This document shows, one piece after another, positions 7,539 to 17,923 of a stretch of DNA of 19,484 nt. The stretch's first letter is position 1; each line of letters starts with the position of its first letter. A program made the translations under genes and the position numbers. The stretch comes from JAMCRM01 sp041685075 (GTDB lineage Bacteria > Acidobacteriota > Terriglobia > Bryobacterales > Bryobacteraceae), in contig JAWLGN010000079.1 of NCBI GenBank assembly GCA_041685075.1, positions 1-19,484 on the forward strand, written 5' to 3'. Under the pieces are notes generated by a model, which ran no database searches, was not told the origin of the DNA, and was given only the letters and a program-made list of their open reading frames with translations.

Positions 7539-7721
7539 TCAGGGCCGCGCCTTCGGCGCCGGGCGCGGCTGCTTGGAACTGCCGCATTGCGGGCAGGGGT
7601 CGCGGCGCGCCCAGATGTGGCAGCGCGGGCAGCGGGTATGAGGGAGCGCCAGGGAGATCAGGGGCGTGGTGGGTCTGCGGCTGCGCCGCAGCGCGGGTTT
7701 GCGTTTGGTAAGGGTGGTCAT
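7539..7721 (-). CDS. Small zinc-ribbon protein, ribosomal protein L32-like
   Basis: A 60-residue, very basic protein. Residues 6-16 (KRKPALRRSRR) resemble the basic N-terminal arm of bacterial L32. Two Cys pairs, C31-x2-C34 and C43-x2-C46 followed by G47, make a zinc ribbon with the spacing (8 between pairs) and the C-P-x-C / C-P-x-C-G pattern of L32 (usually 9 between pairs). The total length also matches L32. The PH pair before the second knuckle and the YKG after it are missing. The ATG at 7721 is chosen because it is preceded by GGGGAGAG; a TTG 24 bp upstream is also in frame. The context (no plsX, no DUF177 gene) is not that of the main rpmF gene, so this may be a diverged paralogue, a non-ribosomal zinc ribbon, or a spurious ORF. 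Confidence 0.45.
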   Translation of the reverse strand: MTTLTKRKPALRRSRRPTTPLISLALPHTRCPRCHIWARRDPCPQCGSSKQPRPAPKARP

Positions 7722-7811
7722 GGTGTGGCGCTCTCCCCACTTCAAACATTATCACCATCGATTGTTTGATTCCAGCGCCGCGGAGCCGGGCCAGTGCGCA
7801 GGGGGGGCCGC

Positions 7812-9146
7812 TCAGAGATATTCCGAGGGGAACCGCCAGGGGCTGCGGTAGACGGGCCGGGCCGCCCGGGCCGCCTCGGGATCGCCGGTGATGCTTTCGG
7901 TCTTCGGGTCGAAGCGGATGGAGCGCCCCAACTGGTAGGAGAGGCCGGCCAGCGTGATCGCCAGGTCCACCTTGTAATGGTAGTTGACGCTGCAGCTCGG
8001 CTCCCGGCGGGACTTGATGGAGTCGAGCCACTCGCGCTCGTGCCCGGGGGAAGGCGGGATGGAGGGCGGCGGCGGCGCGGGGTCTTTCAGGAAGTCGCCT
8101 TCGGGTACGATCTCGTGCCGGTTGTAATCGGTGAACAGGGTGCCGTTGACCGCGTGGAAGTAGATGCCCAGCCTGCGGGCGGGCTTGCCGCGGCCGAAGT
8201 CGAAGGCGAAGCTGTTGGCGCAGTTCATCATCCAGGTGAGGGTGCAGTTGGGATACTGCCAGGTGGCCTCCTGGGTATCGGGAGCGTCGCCGTCGTCGCG
8301 AATGATGTAGCGGCCGCCGATGCAGGAGGTGACCAGCGGCACCCCCAGGTCCAGCGCCCAGATGGGCAGATCGATGATGTGCGGCGCCATGCCGGGCGTC
8401 CATCCGCGGGTGTAGTCCCAGAAGGAGCAGTGGTGGTAGCTGTCGGCGAAGAGCAGGGCGTTGAAGGGGCGGGAAGGTCCGGGGCCGAGCCACAGGTTCC
8501 AATCGAGGCCGTCGGGCGGGTCCTGGCGGGGGGCGAAGCCGATGCCTCCGGGCCCCTGGTTCATGACGTTGAAGGTGCGGACGACGCTGACCGGGCCGAG
8601 CTTGCCGGAGCGGATCCATTCCACGACGCGCCGGTAGTTGGCGCCGGCGTGAATCTGGGTGCCGACCTGGCTTATGCGCTTGTGGCGGTTCACGGCATTG
8701 CGCACCGCCAGGGTTTCGTCCGGGTAGAGGGTCATGGGCTTTTGCAGGTAGATATCTTTGCCGGCTTTGACGGCATCGATGGCCATGAGGGCGTGCCAGT
8801 GGGGTGGGGAGGCGATGATCACGGCGTCGACGTCGCTGCGCGCCAGCAGCTCGCGGTAGTCGTTGTGGCCGCGCGCGGTTTTGCGGTGGAGTTCCAGGAC
8901 CTCCTCCCGCCGGGTACGGGAGACGTCGCAGACGGCGGTGACCACGACGTCGGAGTGTTTGGCACAGTTGGCGAGATTGCCGCGCCCCATCCCGTTTACC
9001 CCGATGATGCCGAGGTTAATGCGATCGCTGGGCGGCGGCTGGCCGGCTCTGCCGAGGGCGGAGGCCGGAATCACGGTAGGGGCCGCGATGGCCGCCCGCA
9101 ACAGCCGGCGGCGGGAGAGTCTTTTCATTGCAGGAAAATTGTGCAT
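7812..9146 (-). CDS. Gfo/Idh/MocA family oxidoreductase, Tat-exported
   Basis: A 444-residue NAD(P)-dependent oxidoreductase of the glucose-fructose oxidoreductase/inositol dehydrogenase/MocA family. The N-terminus carries a twin-arginine type signal (SRRRLLRAA, residues 11-19) followed by a hydrophobic stretch, suggesting export of the folded, cofactor-loaded enzyme. The Rossmann motif is GVNGMG (49-54). The usual E-K-P catalytic/cofactor motif appears as Q135-K136-P137, keeping the Lys. MAPHIIDLPIWAL in the second domain provides the His-x-x-Asp-type element. The C-terminal part resembles the bacterial Gfo/Idh C-terminal domain common in acidobacterial and planctomycete enzymes. The ATG at 9146 has GGAG (9157-9154) seven bases upstream; a second Met (9128) lacks one. 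The substrate is unknown, probably a sugar derivative. It is divergent from the ROK repressor gene, which may control it. Confidence 0.9.
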   Translation of the reverse strand: MHNFPAMKRLSRRRLLRAAIAAPTVIPASALGRAGQPPPSDRINLGIIGVNGMGRGNLANCAKHSDVVVTAVCDVSRTRREEVLELHRKTARGHNDYRELLARSDVDAVIIASPPHWHALMAIDAVKAGKDIYLQKPMTLYPDETLAVRNAVNRHKRISQVGTQIHAGANYRRVVEWIRSGKLGPVSVVRTFNVMNQGPGGIGFAPRQDPPDGLDWNLWLGPGPSRPFNALLFADSYHHCSFWDYTRGWTPGMAPHIIDLPIWALDLGVPLVTSCIGGRYIIRDDGDAPDTQEATWQYPNCTLTWMMNCANSFAFDFGRGKPARRLGIYFHAVNGTLFTDYNRHEIVPEGDFLKDPAPPPPSIPPSPGHEREWLDSIKSRREPSCSVNYHYKVDLAITLAGLSYQLGRSIRFDPKTESITGDPEAARAARPVYRSPWRFPSEYL

Positions 9147-9218
9147 GGTATCGCTCCATTCTTCCGGGGGATCAAGTGCCGGCCCGGTGGCCTACGATTG
9201 TACAATGGACGAACGAAT
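9147..9218. promoter_or_regulatory. Divergent 72-bp intergenic region with 10-bp palindrome
   Basis: This spacer must hold the promoters of both the leftward oxidoreductase gene and the rightward ROK gene. It contains a perfect palindrome ATTGTACAAT (9197-9206), which includes TACAAT, a plausible -10 hexamer, but no convincing -35 box lies at the right distance. The palindrome could be an operator for the adjacent ROK protein. The leftward gene's GGAG ribosome site is at 9157-9154. Confidence 0.35.
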
Positions 9219-10535
9219 ATGAGCCGGGGAATCGACCAGGCTTCCGTGCGGAAACTCGGACGCGCCGATCTGCGGCGGAAGAACAAATGGCTGTTGCTGC
9301 ACCTGATCCAGGCGCTGGGCCCGAACTCGCAAGCCGAGCTGGCGCGGCGTTCGGGCCTGAGTCCCACCACGGTTTCCGGCATTCTGCAGCCGCTGGTGGA
9401 GGCACGGGTTCTGGTCGAGGAGGGGAAGACGCTCTTCCGGCTGGGGCGGAAGGCCTCCATTCTGGCGTTCAATCCCCGCACGCTGCTGACGGCCGCGGTG
9501 GTGGTGGACCAGGAGGAATGCGAGGTGGCGCTGGTGGACCTTTCGGCCCGGGTGGTCGATCATGCCGCCTTCGGATACCCGCGCTATAGCGGGCCGATGG
9601 AGGTGGTGGAGCGGGCGGCCGCACACCTGGCGGCCATGGCGGAGCGTAACGGACTGGACCCGAAGGGGCTGCTGGGCGTGGGAGTGGCAATTCCCGGGCT
9701 GGTGGACGCGGTCTCCGGGGTGGTTCACGTAGCCGCCAACCTGGGCTGGCGCAACGTCCACCTGCGGGCGCTGTTCGAGGAGAAGACCGGGCTGCGAACC
9801 CGCATCGAGCATCTGGGGCGGGCCAAAGCGCGTGCCGAGGCCACCTGGGGCAAAGGAACGGAGCACCGGAACTTCGTGTGCCTGGAGATCGGCTCCGGGC
9901 TGGGCGCGGGCGTGATGGTGGACGGCCGCATCCTGAGCGGCGCCAGCGCCTGGGCCGGAGAGGTGGGCCATACCCCGATCGATCCGGACGGCCCCCGCTG
10001 CGCCTGCGGGAGGAACGGCTGCCTGGAGGTTTATTGCGCCACGCCGGGGATTCGCCGCTGCCTGCTGGAGTGCCTGGAGGCGGCCGGTGCCATGCGGAGC
10101 CGGCTGTCCATGGCGTCGACCCTGGCGGACCTCAGCGAGGCTTCGAGGGAAGGCGACCCGGTGGCGCAGCGCGTCCTCGAGGAGACGGCCAGACGCCTGG
10201 CGCAGGGCATCACCGGCATCATCTGGAACTTCGACCCCGAGGTGATCATTGTCTCGGGCGCCGTGGCGCGGCAGTGGCCTGAGCTGATCGAGGCGACACG
10301 CGCGGTGCTGAGCGCGGGGGTGACGGTTCGCAGCCTGGAGGTTCCGCTGGTGCCGGCATCGCAGGAGGCGGACGCGGGGGTGATCGCGGCTTCGGCCCGG
10401 GTGCTGTTCGCCGCCATCGAGGAACTGGCGGATGGCGACGCGGCGCACCCGGGGGCACAGGCGGCGGGGCGCGAGGCCAGTGCCGAAACTTCGGCAGCGG
10501 CGCTCGCGGGCGGCCCGCGCCCGGGCGGCGAGTAG
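9219..10535 (+). CDS. ROK-family transcriptional repressor (NagC/XylR-like)
   Basis: A 438-residue protein with a MarR-like winged helix-turn-helix at about residues 20-75 (SQAELARRSGLSPTTVSGIL) followed by a full ROK sugar-kinase-fold domain. The ROK zinc site is complete: H251 in GEVGH, then C261, C263 and C268 in the C-x-C-G-x2-G-C-x-E pattern. The glycine-rich segment EIGSGLGAGVMVDG precedes it. This architecture belongs to repressors such as NagC, Mlc and XylR, which release DNA on sugar or sugar-phosphate binding or on protein partners. The last ~35 residues are an Ala/Gly-rich tail not typical of the family. The ATG at 9219 overlaps the TGA of a 5-codon mini-ORF (9204-9222). The gene lies between a divergent oxidoreductase and the receptor-led operon, so it is the likely local regulator of both. 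Confidence 0.9.
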   Translation: MSRGIDQASVRKLGRADLRRKNKWLLLHLIQALGPNSQAELARRSGLSPTTVSGILQPLVEARVLVEEGKTLFRLGRKASILAFNPRTLLTAAVVVDQEECEVALVDLSARVVDHAAFGYPRYSGPMEVVERAAAHLAAMAERNGLDPKGLLGVGVAIPGLVDAVSGVVHVAANLGWRNVHLRALFEEKTGLRTRIEHLGRAKARAEATWGKGTEHRNFVCLEIGSGLGAGVMVDGRILSGASAWAGEVGHTPIDPDGPRCACGRNGCLEVYCATPGIRRCLLECLEAAGAMRSRLSMASTLADLSEASREGDPVAQRVLEETARRLAQGITGIIWNFDPEVIIVSGAVARQWPELIEATRAVLSAGVTVRSLEVPLVPASQEADAGVIAASARVLFAAIEELADGDAAHPGAQAAGREASAETSAAALAGGPRPGGE

Positions 10536-10563
10536 CTGAAGGCGGGTGTTCAGTGCGTTTTTT
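10536..10563 (+). terminator. Possible weak intrinsic terminator after the ROK gene
   Basis: CTGAA (10536-10540) and TTCAG (10549-10553) form a 5-bp stem, extendable by a G-T pair, with an 8-nt loop. Six T residues follow at 10558-10563 after four bases. The stem is short and AT-containing, so termination would be partial at best. It lies immediately after the ROK stop and just before the receptor promoter, where an operon boundary is expected. Confidence 0.35.
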
Positions 10564-10566
10564 CTC

Positions 10567-10589
10567 TTGACAGACCCCGGAGCTGTCCA
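10567..10589. promoter_or_regulatory. Inverted repeat over the -35/spacer: candidate operator
   Basis: TTGACAG (10567-10573) and CTGTCCA (10583-10589) are inverted repeats matching at six of seven positions, separated by 9 bp (centre to centre 16 bp). The left arm is the -35 box itself and the right arm ends directly before the -10 box, so a dimeric repressor bound here would block RNA polymerase. The adjacent ROK protein is the natural candidate, but that link is inferred from position only. Confidence 0.4.
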
Positions 10590-10595
10590 TAAAAT
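10567..10595 (+). promoter_or_regulatory. Sigma70-type promoter of the receptor operon
   Basis: TTGACA (10567-10572), a spacer of exactly 17 bp and TAAAAT (10590-10595) make a near-consensus housekeeping promoter. This is striking in such GC-rich DNA. Transcription would begin near 10602, giving a leader of about 85 nt before the receptor ATG at 10687. It is the only strong promoter seen for the rightward genes, which continue without a large gap to the window edge. Confidence 0.75.
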
Positions 10596-10686
10596 TCCTC
10601 CAATGACCGAATGAAAGTGGCGCGCCTGTCGCCGCTCCCCGCGGGCGGTTGCAGCCGTCAAGATGAAACGGACAAAGGAGGGGGCC

Positions 10687-14118
<3,432 letters not shown>

Positions 14119-14133
14119 GGGCAGGAGGATGGT

Positions 14134-15348
14134 ATGGATCGCCGGGCATTTCTTGAAGGACTGGGCGCGGCGGCGGTGGCGGCGCCGACCGCCGCGGGCG
14201 CGGAGGCCTCTTCCGCCAGGCCCGTATCGGTCGGCCTGATCGGTTGCGGCGGCCGGGGGTCGCACCTGGGCCGCGAAGTGCTGGCCGTGAAGGAGGCGGG
14301 CCATCCGGTCGAGCTGGCGGCGGTGTGCGACATCTACCAGCCGCGGCTGGAGCGCGCCTCCACGAAGCTCAAAGCCAGGGCCTACGGTAATGCCGGCGCC
14401 CTGTTGCGGGAGGGCGGCGTGGATGCCGTGATTGTCGCCACGCCGGACCGCACCCACCTGCCCCTGGCGATCGAGGCCGTACGGGCCGGCAAGGACGTCT
14501 ACTGCGAAAAGCCCCTCTGCCACTGGACGCAATTCGAGCTGCTGAAGGAGTTCGTGGCGGAGGCGAGAAAGCGCCAGGCGGTCGTCCAGGTGGGCGCCCA
14601 GTGGGTTTCGGATCCCATGTGGACTACGGCGGCGTCGCTGGTGGCCGGCGGCGGCATCGGGAAGGTGGTGCATGCCCAGACCGGTTACTTCCGGTATGGC
14701 GACGGGGGCGAGCGCGGCATGCCCGTGGAAGACCCGAACGCCGAGCCGGGCAAGGGGCTCGACTGGCTGGCCTTTCAGGGCGACGGCCAGGAGCGCCCCT
14801 TCACCGTCTCGCGGTTCTTCCAGTGGCGCCTCTACCTGGATTACGGGGGCGGACCGATTATGGACCTCTACCCCCACCCGCTGACCCGCTTGCTGAAAGC
14901 GCTGAACGTGGATATGCCGGAGCGCGTGGTGGCCACCGGCGGGCGGTTTCTTTTCGGCGGCGGCAGGGAGGTGCCGGATACCGCCGATCTGCTGATCGAG
15001 TATCCCGGGGGGCCCTGCGTTTCCGTTCTGGGGACGCAGGGCAACGCCACCGGAATCGATACCGTGATCCGCGGATCGGAAGGGACCATGACCTTCGACA
15101 AATCGTTCGGGATGGTGGTGGCGTCGCGGCCGGGCGGCAAGGGCGCCAACCGGACGCTGAACTCGCAGCAGTTCGAGCGCAATCACCTGGGCGACTGGAT
15201 CGAGTGCGTCCGGACGCGCCAGAAGCCCAGGTGCGATATCGAGCTGGGTTACAGGGTGCAGGTGGCGCTGATCATGGGGATGCGCTCCCTGATGGAGAGG
15301 AAGACGGCCCTCTGGGATCCGGCTACCGAACAGATCAGGATGGGATAA
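14134..15348 (+). CDS. Gfo/Idh/MocA family oxidoreductase with Tat-type signal
   Basis: A 404-residue NAD(P)-dependent oxidoreductase. Residues 1-25 resemble a Tat signal (DRRAFLEGLGAAAVAAP, then AGAEA). The Rossmann motif is GCGGRG (37-42), and the classical E125-K126-P127 motif is present. In the second domain GGGPIMDLYPHP places a His (H248) where the family has its catalytic His, but the usual H-x-x-D is replaced by H-P-L-T. The ATG has AGGAGG just upstream, 15 bp after the receptor stop, so it is the second gene of the operon. It differs clearly from the leftward oxidoreductase (7812-9146) in length, signal and motifs, so it is a different subfamily and not a recent duplicate. It probably oxidises a sugar or cyclitol-like compound outside the cytoplasm; the substrate is unknown. 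Confidence 0.9.
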   Translation: MDRRAFLEGLGAAAVAAPTAAGAEASSARPVSVGLIGCGGRGSHLGREVLAVKEAGHPVELAAVCDIYQPRLERASTKLKARAYGNAGALLREGGVDAVIVATPDRTHLPLAIEAVRAGKDVYCEKPLCHWTQFELLKEFVAEARKRQAVVQVGAQWVSDPMWTTAASLVAGGGIGKVVHAQTGYFRYGDGGERGMPVEDPNAEPGKGLDWLAFQGDGQERPFTVSRFFQWRLYLDYGGGPIMDLYPHPLTRLLKALNVDMPERVVATGGRFLFGGGREVPDTADLLIEYPGGPCVSVLGTQGNATGIDTVIRGSEGTMTFDKSFGMVVASRPGGKGANRTLNSQQFERNHLGDWIECVRTRQKPRCDIELGYRVQVALIMGMRSLMERKTALWDPATEQIRMG

Positions 15349-15352
15349 CGGC

Positions 15353-16228
15353 GTGCTGCGACGCTCCTTTCTGCAAGCGGGCATCGGCGCGGTGGCGGCG
15401 CGCGCTGCCGAAATAGCGATGGAGGATCGCGCGGGCGAGGAGGTCCGGTTCCTGGCGGGGCCGCGCCTGCTGTTCGCGTACCGCTACACGACCGCGAAGC
15501 CGAAGCCGTACATTCACCCGCTCTGCGCTCCGGACGGAGGGGTGGTGACGCGGGACGGGCCGGAGGATCACGTCCACCACAGGGGCCTGATGCTGGCGTG
15601 GTCGGGCGTGGACGGGATCGATTTCTGGGGCGAGACGAATCCGGCGCGGCACGGCCGCATTGAGCACGTGAAGTTCGAGGCCCGGGCGAAGCAAGGGGTG
15701 CGGGCGCTGAATCACTGGCGCGCGGAGGGGCGCCTGCTGGTCGTCGAAACCCGGACCATCACGGCGCCCGAGGACGCAAAGGACACCACCGTGCTCGACT
15801 GGGACTCGATATTGACGGCTCCGGCCGGCGTCCGGCTGGGCACCGCAGGACATGAATACAACGGCCTCGGGGTGCGGGTTGCGGAGAGCATGGACCTGGG
15901 GGAGGTGCTCAACTCGCGCGGCACCGCGGCCATCGAAACAGCCAATGGCGAGAGCGCTTCCTGGTGTGCTTATCAGGGCAGGACGGAGAAGGGCCGCGCC
16001 GGAGTAGCCATCTTCGACCATCCGGCGAACCCGCGGCACCCTACCCCGTTCTTTGTCATGAACCGGCCGTTCGGATACATGAGTGCAGCGCCGTCGTTCC
16101 GCGAAGACTTCGAGCTGGGGAAGGGCGAGTCGCTTCGTTTCCGCTGGCGAGTGGTGGTGTGGAACGGCACGCGCGGGCAGGACGCGATCGACCGCATGTA
16201 CCGCGCCTGGTGCGGGTCTCCGCCCTAG
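15353..16228 (+). CDS. DUF6807 ('PmoA family') protein, signal-bearing
   Basis: A 291-residue protein. The start is GTG 15353, four bases after the previous stop. The N-terminus MLRRSFLQAGIGAVAARA looks like a short Tat-type signal. The hallmark segment is D72-H-V-H-H-R-G78 followed by GLMLAWSGVDGIDFWGE, and a second conserved part is AIFDHPANPRHPTPFFVMNRPFGY. Proteins of this kind are often labelled 'PmoA family', but that is a naming accident: there are no membrane spans and no relation to particulate methane monooxygenase. The clustered histidines suggest metal or sugar binding; no activity is established as far as I know. It is repeatedly found beside Gfo/Idh/MocA genes in Acidobacteria and Planctomycetes (general knowledge, not checked here), which fits its place in this operon. 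Confidence 0.8.
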   Translation: MLRRSFLQAGIGAVAARAAEIAMEDRAGEEVRFLAGPRLLFAYRYTTAKPKPYIHPLCAPDGGVVTRDGPEDHVHHRGLMLAWSGVDGIDFWGETNPARHGRIEHVKFEARAKQGVRALNHWRAEGRLLVVETRTITAPEDAKDTTVLDWDSILTAPAGVRLGTAGHEYNGLGVRVAESMDLGEVLNSRGTAAIETANGESASWCAYQGRTEKGRAGVAIFDHPANPRHPTPFFVMNRPFGYMSAAPSFREDFELGKGESLRFRWRVVVWNGTRGQDAIDRMYRAWCGSPP

Positions 16229-16277
16229 CCGGCCACGGCGGATGCAAGGCGGCGAGTGGGTTCCGGGAGAGGCGAGT

Positions 16278-17045
16278 GTGAAAACCGTAATCGTTACAGG
16301 AGGCGCCGGCGCGGGCATCGGCGGAGGCATCGTGACGGCCGCGGCCGAGGCGGGCTGGAACGTTGTCATTCTCGATAAAGACCGCGCGGGCGGCGAGGCG
16401 CTCGAGGCGCGGCTGGCTTCCCAGGGCCGGTGCGTGGCCTTCCTTTGCGCCGATTTGGTGGAGGACGACTGCCCCCAAAGGGCTGTCGATTATGCCCTGC
16501 GGCGATTCGGCAGCCTGGACGCGCTGGTGAATAACGCGGGCATTGGGCTGGTGAAGGACATCGCGGAAGTGAGCGATGAAGAGTACCGGCGCATTTTTCA
16601 AGTGAACTTCGACGCCGTGTACCGCCTCTGCCGGGCCGCGGTTCCCGCCATGCCGGATACGGGCGGCGCCATCGTGAATATAGGATCGGTGCATGCGCTG
16701 GCCACCATCGCGGGGTACACGGTCTACGCCGCGACGAAGGGCGCCATCGAAGCCTTCACCCGCGCGCTGGCGGTGGATTGCGGGCCGCGGGCGATTCGGG
16801 TGAACTGTATCCATCCCGGCCTGGTGCCCAGCCCGCAAAACCGCGAGTTGATCGAACGCTTCGCCGGGGACGCGGATGCGTGGCTGGAGTCCTACACGCG
16901 GCGCAAGCAACTGCTGCCGTGGCTGCCCTCGGCGCGGCAGATCGGCGAATTGGTGATGTTCTTTCTCAGCGACGCGGCGGCCATGATCACCGGGCAGGCG
17001 ATTGCCGCCGACGCCGGCTCTTCGATTATGCTGTATGAACGCTGA
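16278..17045 (+). CDS. Short-chain dehydrogenase/reductase (classical SDR)
   Basis: A 255-residue classical SDR, the usual family length. The cofactor motif TGGAGAGIG (7-15) is the T-G-x3-G-x-G pattern. D36-K-D and the nearby acidic residues suggest NAD(H) preference. NNAG is present, and the catalytic set is S137, Y150 and K154 (Y-A-A-T-K). There is no signal peptide, so it acts in the cytoplasm. The GTG start at 16278 is supported by GGGAGAGG about 8 bp upstream. It follows the DUF6807 gene by 49 bp and precedes the RidA fusion by 10 bp, so it belongs to the same operon. SDRs in such clusters typically interconvert a sugar, sugar acid or polyol hydroxyl and a ketone; the exact substrate cannot be read from the sequence. 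Confidence 0.92.
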   Translation: MKTVIVTGGAGAGIGGGIVTAAAEAGWNVVILDKDRAGGEALEARLASQGRCVAFLCADLVEDDCPQRAVDYALRRFGSLDALVNNAGIGLVKDIAEVSDEEYRRIFQVNFDAVYRLCRAAVPAMPDTGGAIVNIGSVHALATIAGYTVYAATKGAIEAFTRALAVDCGPRAIRVNCIHPGLVPSPQNRELIERFAGDADAWLESYTRRKQLLPWLPSARQIGELVMFFLSDAAAMITGQAIAADAGSSIMLYER

Positions 17046-17055
17046 GGGGATGGCG

Positions 17056-17895
17056 ATGCACGACGAACAGTACATCCAGGAGATGCTGGTTACGCGGGAC
17101 ACCGAGGCGTTTTGCGCGGGCGACTGGGAGCGGGTGGCGGAGGATTTCGACGAGGGGGCGTTTCTGGGCATCCGGGGCGGCGCCACTCCCGCCGACTGGC
17201 GCCCCGAGTTTTCCAGCCTGGCGGCCTATAGGGATTCCTGGCTGGATCAGTCGCGGGAGTTGCGCGGGGTGGAACTGCGCGGCGAATCGCTGGGCGATTT
17301 TCTGCTGCGGGCCAGCCGGATCGAGCGGATCGAGATGGAGGGCGACCGGGCGCTCGCCTTGAAGGTATTCGACGGGCGGGCCTCGACCATCAGCGGCGAA
17401 GAGCTGCATCTCTCGTGGCAGACCGTCTACCTGCTGCGCCGCTGCGGCGAGCGGTGGAAGATTACGGGTTTTATCGGCTATCTTCCGCACCCCGGGCGGC
17501 GCATTCACCGGCCCGGCTCCGAGCAACACCGCACGGCGGGGCCTTACTCGCCGGTGCTGCAGGTGGATGCCGGGCCGCTGGTGGCGATCAGCGGGCACGG
17601 CCCCATCGACGGCGAAGGCCGTATCGTCGGGCAAACGATCGAGGAGCAGGCGCGCTTCACGCTCGAGAACTGCCACCGCCAGCTTGCCGCGGCGGGCTGC
17701 GGCTTTGCGGACGTCTTCAAGGTGAACGTGTATCTCAAGGATATGGCAGACTGGGAACGGTTCAACGCGGTCTACCGGGAGTTCTTCCGCGAGCCGTACC
17801 CGGCCCGCACGGCGATTCAGGCGGTGCTGTGGGGCGGCATTCTGGTGGAGGTCGAGATGCTGGCGGCGCCGCGGGCGGCGAGCGCCGGCGCATAA
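17056..17895 (+). CDS. NTF2-like (SnoaL-type) domain fused to RidA/YjgF domain
   Basis: A 279-residue two-domain protein. Residues about 1-145 look like an NTF2-like/SnoaL fold (short helices, then strands such as HLSWQTVYLLRRCGERWKITGFIG). Residues about 155-275 are a RidA (YjgF/UK114) domain: AGPYSPVLQV, ISGHGPID, a long helix, DVFKVNVYLKDM, and PARTAIQAVLWGG-ILVEVEM. The RidA catalytic arginine is kept as R251 and the acidic pair as E265/E267, so imine/enamine hydrolase activity is plausible. Free RidA proteins are about 125-130 residues, so this is a true fusion. The ATG at 17056 is preferred because GAGGGG lies 6 bp upstream; ATGs at 17050 and 17035 are also in frame. It lies between the SDR and a cytoplasmic oxidoreductase, suggesting it treats a reactive intermediate of this pathway. 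Confidence 0.85.
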   Translation: MHDEQYIQEMLVTRDTEAFCAGDWERVAEDFDEGAFLGIRGGATPADWRPEFSSLAAYRDSWLDQSRELRGVELRGESLGDFLLRASRIERIEMEGDRALALKVFDGRASTISGEELHLSWQTVYLLRRCGERWKITGFIGYLPHPGRRIHRPGSEQHRTAGPYSPVLQVDAGPLVAISGHGPIDGEGRIVGQTIEEQARFTLENCHRQLAAAGCGFADVFKVNVYLKDMADWERFNAVYREFFREPYPARTAIQAVLWGGILVEVEMLAAPRAASAGA

Positions 17896-17923
17896 GAGGT
17901 GGGAAGCCGGGAAAGGAGAGTCG

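Noticed and set aside
7794..9218. N-terminal extension of the ROK frame back to 7794
   Set aside because: The frame is open but antisense to the Tat-type oxidoreductase. The extension has no domain, and the ROK DNA-binding domain begins naturally after ATG 9219.
15353..16228. Methane monooxygenase subunit (PmoA) as a function
   Set aside because: Soluble, signal-bearing protein with no transmembrane helices and no pmoB/pmoC neighbours. The name is inherited from database labels for DUF6807.
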